Source: Glycine soja
Lineage: Eukaryota; Streptophyta; Magnoliopsida; Fabales; Fabaceae
Assembly (NCBI RefSeq): GCF_004193775.1
Contig: NC_041016.1
Location: 43,697,522-43,761,521, forward strand
DNA: 64,000 bases
Reading direction: 5' to 3'
Part shown: piece after piece, positions 57,601 through 64,000 of the stretch
Position numbering within the stretch: the first letter of the stretch is position 1
How the letters are laid out: each line of letters starts with the position of its first letter
Notes under the pieces: model-generated
What the model saw: only the letters and a program-made list of their open reading frames with translations
Told to the model about the DNA's origin: nothing
Database searches by the model: none
Made by a program: the position numbers and the translations under genes

Positions 57601-58344
57601 TCTTATTAGAACTCAAAAAGTTACATATTCTGTTGAAAATGTAGAATGGAATATTGAAGTCTCTCTAAGTTTATACAATTGTCATCTGTTTGGGAATATT
57701 TGAGATCTAATGATATAGTTGAAACTTGAAAGTTTAGTGTTTGCTTCCATTGCAGGCATTTAATCTGTCAGACAAATTGCAATTTAACAATTTGAGGTTT
57801 ATCCTCTTCAAAAAGTTAGTACATAATATCTCAAACTAAGAGTTGGTTCATAACATTTTATGGTGCACTCTAAAATTGACAACTAGGCAGTTACAAGTAG
57901 CACCTGACTGGAACTAAAATCTTCTCAATGACAGATTTTAGATTGCACCGAACTTCTGGAGGATGAAGTTTTACAAATGAAACCTCACCATTCATTTTAA
58001 CTCCTCAATAGTGAGCCAGAGTTCAGGGGTTGTTAAAGTGTTACTAGCGTAACTTCTGTACCAACACTGAAAAGTGCATAAACTTTAAATCTACCTTTTA
58101 TCCTAAACAGTAAGTATGCTTTAGTTTTGATTTACTGTTGTCTTTATCATATCTATCTTTTACATTTTAGGCTGGCTTGTGTACATGCACAAGGATAAGC
58201 AGGGTGGAATATGTTTTTTTAACAAAAAATTGTTACATGCTATAAATATTTGAAAGTTGACATTCCAGTGTCCGCCTATTGTCTGAAATAAGTTTTGCTA
58301 TTATGTTTCTAATTTAAAGTTCTAAGCTGTTTATTTTGTCTCAG
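54654..58344 (+). pseudogene. Middle ankyrin exons and introns of right KEG-like copy
   Basis: Exon remnants lie at about 56342-56510, 56755-56875 (with TTG where the left copy has TAG) and 57001-57136 (open VILAAGVDVNIRNVHNGI). The remaining DNA is intronic and AT-rich. Confidence 0.7.
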
Positions 58345-59460
58345 GATGATGATGGTAACACTGCTCTCCATATAGCAGCAGGAACAGCAAAAATGATACG
58401 TGAAAATCTTGATTGGCTCATTGTATGCTTGGGAATCCTAATGCTGATGTATTAGTCAGAAACTACTGGCAAGTTGCAGCTCTGTGCACTCAGTCTCATT
58501 AGATTTTGATTACATTTGTTTTTCATCTTTTAACCATCTGAAAAACTTTTGTCCATCCTTTTAGAAAACTTTGACAACTTTCATTTTTCCATTTCAAAAG
58601 AAAGTCCCTCCTATGACTTATAGAGTTATGTTTTATTTCAGTGGCAAGACTCTAGGTGACATCTTGGATGTCCTTCCCCGAGAATGGATATCAGAAGATC
58701 TGATGGAGGCACTCATGAAGAAAGGAGTTTGTCTCTCTCCTGCAATGTAAGGCAACGACATTTTATTATTATTATTTTTATTTACTGTTCTTGAAATATC
58801 TTCATTGTATGTCTTAAAATATTTTAGAATATCATAGGAAATTTTTGAATTTTGTCATATCAATTACCTCTCGAATATAGGAAGAAATTTTAGCTGTTTC
58901 CTAACTTCATTATGTTTTGTAATTATTTTCCTTATTTAATTAGGGTTAGGAGTTTATTGTCTTAGTGTGCTTTTTGCACTTGTAGAATAGAACTACACAT
59001 GTAAGTGACCTAATTCATAGTATAAATAAGTGTCAGTGTCTGTAATCTAATGGAATACTATCAAGAACCTTCACTGAGAAAACAATACAATTTAGCTCCT
59101 TCTTTTTCTCTTTCCCTCCTTTCCTACCTTAAGTCCCATAAATTCAATAGATGTGATATCATATTTATTTTCTAACCACATCCAACTATTTTTTTTATAA
59201 TTTTTGTTTGTTGTTTTAGATTTGAATTGGGAGACTGGGTGAAGTTTAGAAAAACTTCCATAACTCCAACAAATGGGTGGGAAGGTGATCGGCAGAAGCA
59301 GGTGGGCTTTGTGCAGAGAGTTCCAGACAAAGATAATCTCATTGTTTCATTTTGTTCTGGAGAGTATTATAGTGTTTAGGCCAATGAAGTTGTAAAAGTC
59401 GTTCTATTAGACAGGGGACATCATGTGCAGCTTAAAGAGGATGTAAAAAAGCCAAGGTTA
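58345..59460 (+). pseudogene. Last ankyrin, linker and first HERC2-like exons, right copy
   Basis: 58345-58470 reads DDDGNTALHIAAGTAKMIRE without the left copy's stop. 58642-58746 is open. 59220-59460 reads FELGDWVKFRKTSITPTNGW and is interrupted by a private TAG at 59377-59379. Confidence 0.75.
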
Positions 59461-60430
59461 AATCTTATATCAAATATAAGTGAGGAAAAGTATGTGTGAA
59501 TTTTCACCAGTACATGCATATGTTTATATTATGTACAGTATGAATTACAAGAGGAACCATCTTCTAAATCAGAACTAATTAGCCCTAGCACCAATCATCC
59601 ATGAGTCAGTTACATCCAATTCTAAGCATTATATAATATAATGGCTTCTTTGTGTCCATGCCTCTGTTGGAGGGATTTCTATGATCCTTTAAAATATCTA
59701 AATAGATTGGAGAGGTCATATTTGGATCCAATTGCAAGGTACGAGACTTGAGTCCCACAGTGGAAGTGTGGGATTAGAATTCTGTTTGAGTCCAGCTTCT
59801 CTTATTAAGGAGAAGAGAAACCCAAAATAAATTAGGCCAAGCACTTCCTAAAACATCATATGATGTCTGGAAATGATGTATATTTGGCCTTTGTTCTTAT
59901 TGCACATCATTTGTGTTAGTCCAACATGTATTGCAGGCTGTCTTTACTTTCCAGATAGTGATCATGAGTTGTAAACTCTGGCTAGTGGGGGATCAAATCA
60001 GATTATGAAAGAAAAAATTTTTGAAATAAAACGTTCAGATAGAGTACTCTAGTGAGCAAGTCGCGTGCTTAATCCGTGTAGACTACATTTCATTTGTTAG
60101 GATATATGGCATTCCTTGAAGAATCCATGCCCCTGTGATGGTTCTTACAGGATATTGGATTTGGCTGGAGAGCCAATTCATTGGGTGGAATCTTTGTATG
60201 TTTTTTCCCTTTTTTGGGTGGATGTCTTAACACTCTGATATGTATTTTCTTCTCAATTTTCTTTAAACACAGGAGTAACGAATGTTGTGCAAAAGAAAAA
60301 GAGAATAGAGAAGAACCTATGGTTGACTATCTACTATATAGATTTTATTATCTGTGCCTTGTGCATGACATATGCTTGCATTTCTTGCACTCATTTTTCA
60401 GTGATATTAATGACTAATTATCTATGTCAG

Positions 60431-61591
60431 GTTTGGTTGACCTGGGCAGTCTCGTGACAACATTGGAACAGTATTATGTGTTGATGATGATCATCCGAGT
60501 TGGATTTCCTGGACAATCCAGAGGATGAAAAGCTGATCCAGAAGAGATGGAACGTGTTCAAGAATTCAAGATTGGAGATTGGGTTTGCATTCGTCCTTTT
60601 CTTACATCTACAAAGTATGGATTAGGATCTGTGACACTGGGAAGCATCGGCATTGTATATTGTATCAGACCAGATAGTAGTCTGTTAATAGAACTGAGTT
60701 ATCTTCCAACCTCATGGCATTGTGAACCGGAAGAGGTTGAGCATGTAGTTCCTTTTAGGGTAAGAAACAAGTTAGTCTAGTTTCTCTTTTATGACAGTTT
60801 ATTTTTCTCCTGCATGAGTTGCATCAACAATTTTTTATTTTAAAGATTGGTGATCGAAAATGCGTAAAGCGATCTGTTGCAGAACCTAGATATGCTTGGG
60901 GAGGTGAGACACATCATAGTGTTGGAAAAATAAGAGAGGTTGAGGGTGATGGTCTCTTAATAATAGATATACCAAACCGTCAAGAAAATGTCTTCTGTTT
61001 TCACCTTTGATTACAAAACTGCCACTTTGTCTGTTTCTTTTGTTTTTAAAGATTTGTATAGGAAACAGTTAAAATAACTTTCTTTTTTCTCTATTTCCTG
61101 TACAAATCTTGAGAACAGGGAACAAATTGAAAATAAGGCATCAATTTTATAATTAACAGTGAAAAAAGGAAATGAAAAAGGAAAACATTTTGTCAAAGTA
61201 AAACAAACCCTTAAGTTTTCTTCTCATATATACTGAGATGTTATATGATCAACTTTATTTAGTTTGTTATTTTGTGCAACTGCAGGATGGAAATTGGGTC
61301 AGAGTTAAAGCTTCAGTGTCTGCTCCAAGATATGGGTGGGAGGATGTTACAAGAAACAGTATTGGAGTAATTCATAACTTGGAGGAGGATGGCGATATGG
61401 GTATTGCCTTTTGCTTCAGGAATGAGCTTTTTCCTTTCTCAGTCTCTGATGGTGAGAAAGTTCCACGTTTTGAGGTGGGGCAAGAAATTCGTGTGATGCC
61501 ATCTGTTAACCAGCCACGGCTCGGATGGTTAAACGAATCACCCTCTACTGTTGGAAAAACAGCAAGAATTGATTTGGATGGTGCACTCAAT
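60431..61591 (+). pseudogene. Central HERC2-like repeat exons, right KEG-like copy
   Basis: 60431-60759 starts in a shifted frame (GQSRDNIGTVLCVDDD) and becomes open as MERVQEFKIGDWVCIRPFL, GSIGIVYCIRPDSSLLIELS. 60846-61010 reads IGDRKCVKRSVAEPRYAWGG and decays after IDIPNRQ. 61286-61591 is open (DGNWVRVKASVSAPRYGWED, FEVGQEIRVMPSVNQPRLGW). The left copy lacks all of these. Confidence 0.8.
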
Positions 61592-62377
61592 GTAAGATTA
61601 TGAATTTAATTATTATTTTTTCTAAATTTTGCACAAGATATCTTACTTATAGTCACTTTTAACAAAGTTGAACCTAATACGGTTTTCAGTGTTGCTACTT
61701 GAGTTTTTTGTTTGGATAGAAAACTTATAAAACCATGTAGACATTTCCTAGGATTTAGCCTTCATCAGAGTACACTCTTGTGTGGATTCAATTCACCCAA
61801 GTCGGGTGATGGACTGAACCAAATTCGTTTATCCCACCTTATAAGGCTAAAATTTAAGTTTGAAAGAAATAGGTTTCTGTTTCTAGTGAAGTATAACGAT
61901 GCCAAACTCAAAATTGAACCATGGCTTACAAATTATTGATTGACTATGTATTCAAGTTGATCCTAGTGGTGTTGCTTTGTCGGTTAAGAGCTGGGGATAT
62001 TAATGGAAGTGTTTTGTAGGGGGAGAGGGTTTTGAATTTGATCCCTCCCCAAGTACTAGGGAGACACCCAGGTGCCCTATATATTTTGGAGGGGGCGGGG
62101 GGTGCTTAGGTATTCACCAAAAAGTGGTGAAACAATTAGAACAACTTTTCACACGTAAAGACTCAGGAGGAATCAAACATTCTTAGAAAATCATTTTCTA
62201 TTTATAACTTTCTTGGCACTCCTTTCCTAATCTTCATCCTTGTCTGAAAAATTATAATGACATGAAATTTTGGCCACGGCTGCTGTTTGAAAAGCTAGAT
62301 TTCATACAAAACATTTTGGTATTGTGATTGCATCATTCAACTAACAACACTATGTGATTTTGTCGGTTTCATTGGAG
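61592..62377. other. Intron of right KEG-like copy
   Basis: A 786-bp gap between HERC2-like exons runs from a GTAAGA donor to an AG acceptor at 62376-62377. The purine-rich run GGAGGGGGCGGGGGGTG at about 62088-62104 stands out. No gene was seen. Confidence 0.5.
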
Positions 62378-63538
62378 GTGAGGGTTCCAGGTAGGTAGGC
62401 AAAGCTTGTGGAAAGTTTCTCCTGGGGATGTGGAACAACTTCCTGGATTTGAAGTTGGTGAATGGGTTTGCTCAAAACCGAGCCCAGGAAGCAGATCAAG
62501 CAGTGACTTGAATGGTGCTAGTTGTATAGCTGTTGTGCATAGTGTTCAGGATTCTGGGTACTTGGAGTTGGCTTGCTGTTTCCGTAAATTGAAGTCCTTT
62601 GACTCATTATACTGAAGCTGAAAAGGTTCCTTGCTTTAAAGTTGGGCAGTATGTTAGGCTCAGAACCGGTTTGGTGGAACCAAGGTGGGGTTGGAGAGGA
62701 TCTCGGCCTGAATCTCAATGCGTTTTAACCGGCATTCATGCTGATGGAGAAGTGAACAGATGTTTGAAGTGGGAGAGTGGGTGAGGTTGAAAGATGTTGC
62801 CATTGATTGGAACTCAATTAGGCCAGGTAGTGTTGATGGTTTACAATGCATAGGGTATGAAGGAGAAGAATGGAACACCACTACTTATGTTGCCTTTTGT
62901 GGAGAGCAAGAAAGGTGGGTAGGACCTAGTTCCCATCTTGAAAGAGTTCACAAACTCTTTGTTGAACAGAAAGTTAGAGTAAAACTTAACATAAAGGAAC
63001 CAAGATTTGGGTGGTCCGGTCCGGGCACACACATGCGAGCATTGGAACGATACAAGCCATCAATGCTAATGGAAAGCTCCGAATATACACGCCAGAGGGA
63101 TCAAAAGCATGGATGTTGGACCCTTCAGAAGTGGAGGTGGTGGAAGAGAAGGGGTTCTGCATTGGAGATTGGGTTAAGGTCAAAGCATTAGTTTCAACCC
63201 CAACCCACCATTGGGGAGAGAGGTGACGCATTCAAGCATAGGAGTGGTACATCGGATGGAAGATGAGAATCTGTGGGTGGCTTTCTGTTTTATGGAGAGG
63301 CTATGATTATGTAAAGCATGGGAAATGGAACAGGTTAGGCCATTTGAAGTGGGAGGCATTGTTAGAATCAAAGATGGATTGGTGACCCCACGGTGGGGAT
63401 GGGAAATGGTGACACATTCCAGTAAGGGAAGGGTGGTAGGAGTAGATGCAAATGGCAAGGTAAGAATAAAGTTTCAGTGGATGGAAAGGGAGGCCTTGGG
63501 TAGGAGACCCTGCTGATGTTGTCCTTGATGAAAATTGA
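62378..63538 (+). pseudogene. C-terminal HERC2-like exon, right KEG-like copy
   Basis: Successive repeats can be followed through several frame changes: PGFEVGEWVCSKPS, FKVGQYVRLRTGLVEPRWGW, FEVGEWVRLKD, CGEQERWVGPSSHLERVH, VKLNIKEPRFGWSG, HTHASIGTIQAINANGKL, CIGDWVKVKALVSTPTHHWG, and FEVGGIVRIKDGLVTPRWGW. A shift near 63500 separates the last open stretch from the old end DPADVVLDEN at 63508-63538. Confidence 0.8.
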
Positions 63539-64000
63539 TGTGCTACATATGACTACATGAGGATCATGAAAGCTTGTGTCATAATTTGATTCTCTAAACG
63601 CACTTGATCATGAGATTTTCTGAGCCTGAGTTTGTGCCAAGAAATAAATAGCTTTACGGTCCTTGCAATTAGATGTGCTATGAACTATAGCCTAGTTTTG
63701 AAAGATGGAATACTATTTTGACCAGATTTCTTCAAGTTTATATACAGGAGTGAAAGAAGTGAAGCTAGAAGGCAGAGTCGGCTTGCTGGCTTGGACAGTT
63801 ATTTATTTATTCTTAGATTAGGCCATTTATATTCATAACTCGAGGTATGTATATTTTTGCATATAATATATATTTTAAATATTTTACTCCATTCATTTGT
63901 TTTTACAGAACATTATACAACTTTATTGTACAGTTAAATAATTCTTGAAAGAAATTTGTTATATTATGCAGTGTCAGAATTTCAGTTTGACAAAATACTA
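63539..64000. other. 3' flank of right KEG-like pseudogene
   Basis: This is probably the old 3' untranslated region and beyond. AATAAATAG at about 63642 could be a polyadenylation signal. No other gene was seen. Confidence 0.4.

Larger units (their letters stand above)
53531..59977 (+). repeat. Direct segmental duplication, right arm (pairs with 1-6424)
   Basis: The arm is collinear with the left one. 53531-55973 shows no difference by eye from 1-2443 or slightly beyond, and the first indel is a CTT insertion at about 55975. Substitutions and indels are frequent from there to 59977. Confidence 0.93.
53013..63538 (+). pseudogene. KEG: KEG-like E3 ligase pseudogene, right copy (kinase to C-terminus)
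   Basis: This copy carries the kinase C-lobe (53013-53379 and 53469-53699), ankyrin exons (54073-54409, 54492-54653, about 56342-56510, 56755-56875, 57001-57136, 58345-58470), the post-ankyrin exon (58642-58746) and HERC2-like repeat exons (59220-59460, 60431-60759, 60846-61010, 61286-61591, 62378-63538). The RING domain and kinase N-lobe are not present. It is broken by a stop at 53180-53182, a TAG at 59377-59379, and frame changes in the 60431, 62378 and final exons. GT-AG introns are kept. The exon order and repeat sequences are those of KEG, a trans-Golgi/early-endosome E3 ligase that restrains ABA signalling in Arabidopsis. A functional KEG presumably lies elsewhere in the genome. Confidence 0.87.

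Noticed and set aside
1..64000. tRNA, rRNA or snRNA genes
   Set aside because: None was recognised by eye; a covariance-model search would be needed to exclude them.

Overview
The window looks like nuclear DNA of a flowering plant, most likely a legume close to soybean. The reasons are AT-rich intergenic DNA, GT-AG introns, a single-exon CC-NB-ARC-LRR resistance gene, copia-type and Mutator-like transposons, and remnants of a KEG-type (KEEP ON GOING) RING-kinase-ankyrin-HERC2-like ubiquitin ligase gene. The species is inferred, not proven.

Layout. 1-6424: a decayed, intron-containing KEG-like pseudogene, directly duplicated at 53531-59977. The right copy runs from its kinase region at about 53.0 kb to the old C-terminus near 63.5 kb. 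6425-13716: AT-rich DNA, a thrice-repeated AT-rich block, a copia LTR with its primer-binding site, and a decayed minus-strand copia with a different 5' LTR. 13717-17683: a very AT-rich, degenerate tandem array. 17684-21583 (minus): an intact 1299-codon CNL resistance gene, the only clearly intact non-transposon gene. 21.8-30.0 kb and 42.0-47 kb: diverged copies of one old non-coding block, with a LINE RNase-H fragment. 29999-42037: a 12,039-bp Mutator-like element. 42357-45427: a deleted copia. 47.4-49.0 kb: a copia C-terminal fragment holding a Harbinger-like MITE. 49532-51997: a probable solo LTR.

The centrepiece is the Mutator-like element. It has a perfect 9-bp target-site duplication, long terminal inverted repeats built from short palindromes, and related unoccupied sites elsewhere in the window. 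It carries two convergent spliced genes. One is a plant-mobile-domain (MAIN/PP7-long-form-like) protein. The other is a transposase of 841 codons, open across four predicted exons, with its DDE residues, SWIM finger and CCHC knuckle. Between their 3' ends lies a degenerate telomere-like CCCTAA array with a 107-bp higher-order period, and the transposase-side arm holds a plastid-like group II intron fragment. The mobile-domain gene has an in-frame TAG followed by 62 further open codons that look like the natural C-terminus.

The KEG copies share some lesions and have private ones. They look identical by eye over their first 2.45 kb and diverge after that, suggesting conversion or very uneven ages. 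All gene models were read by eye; no alignment, expression or database result was available.
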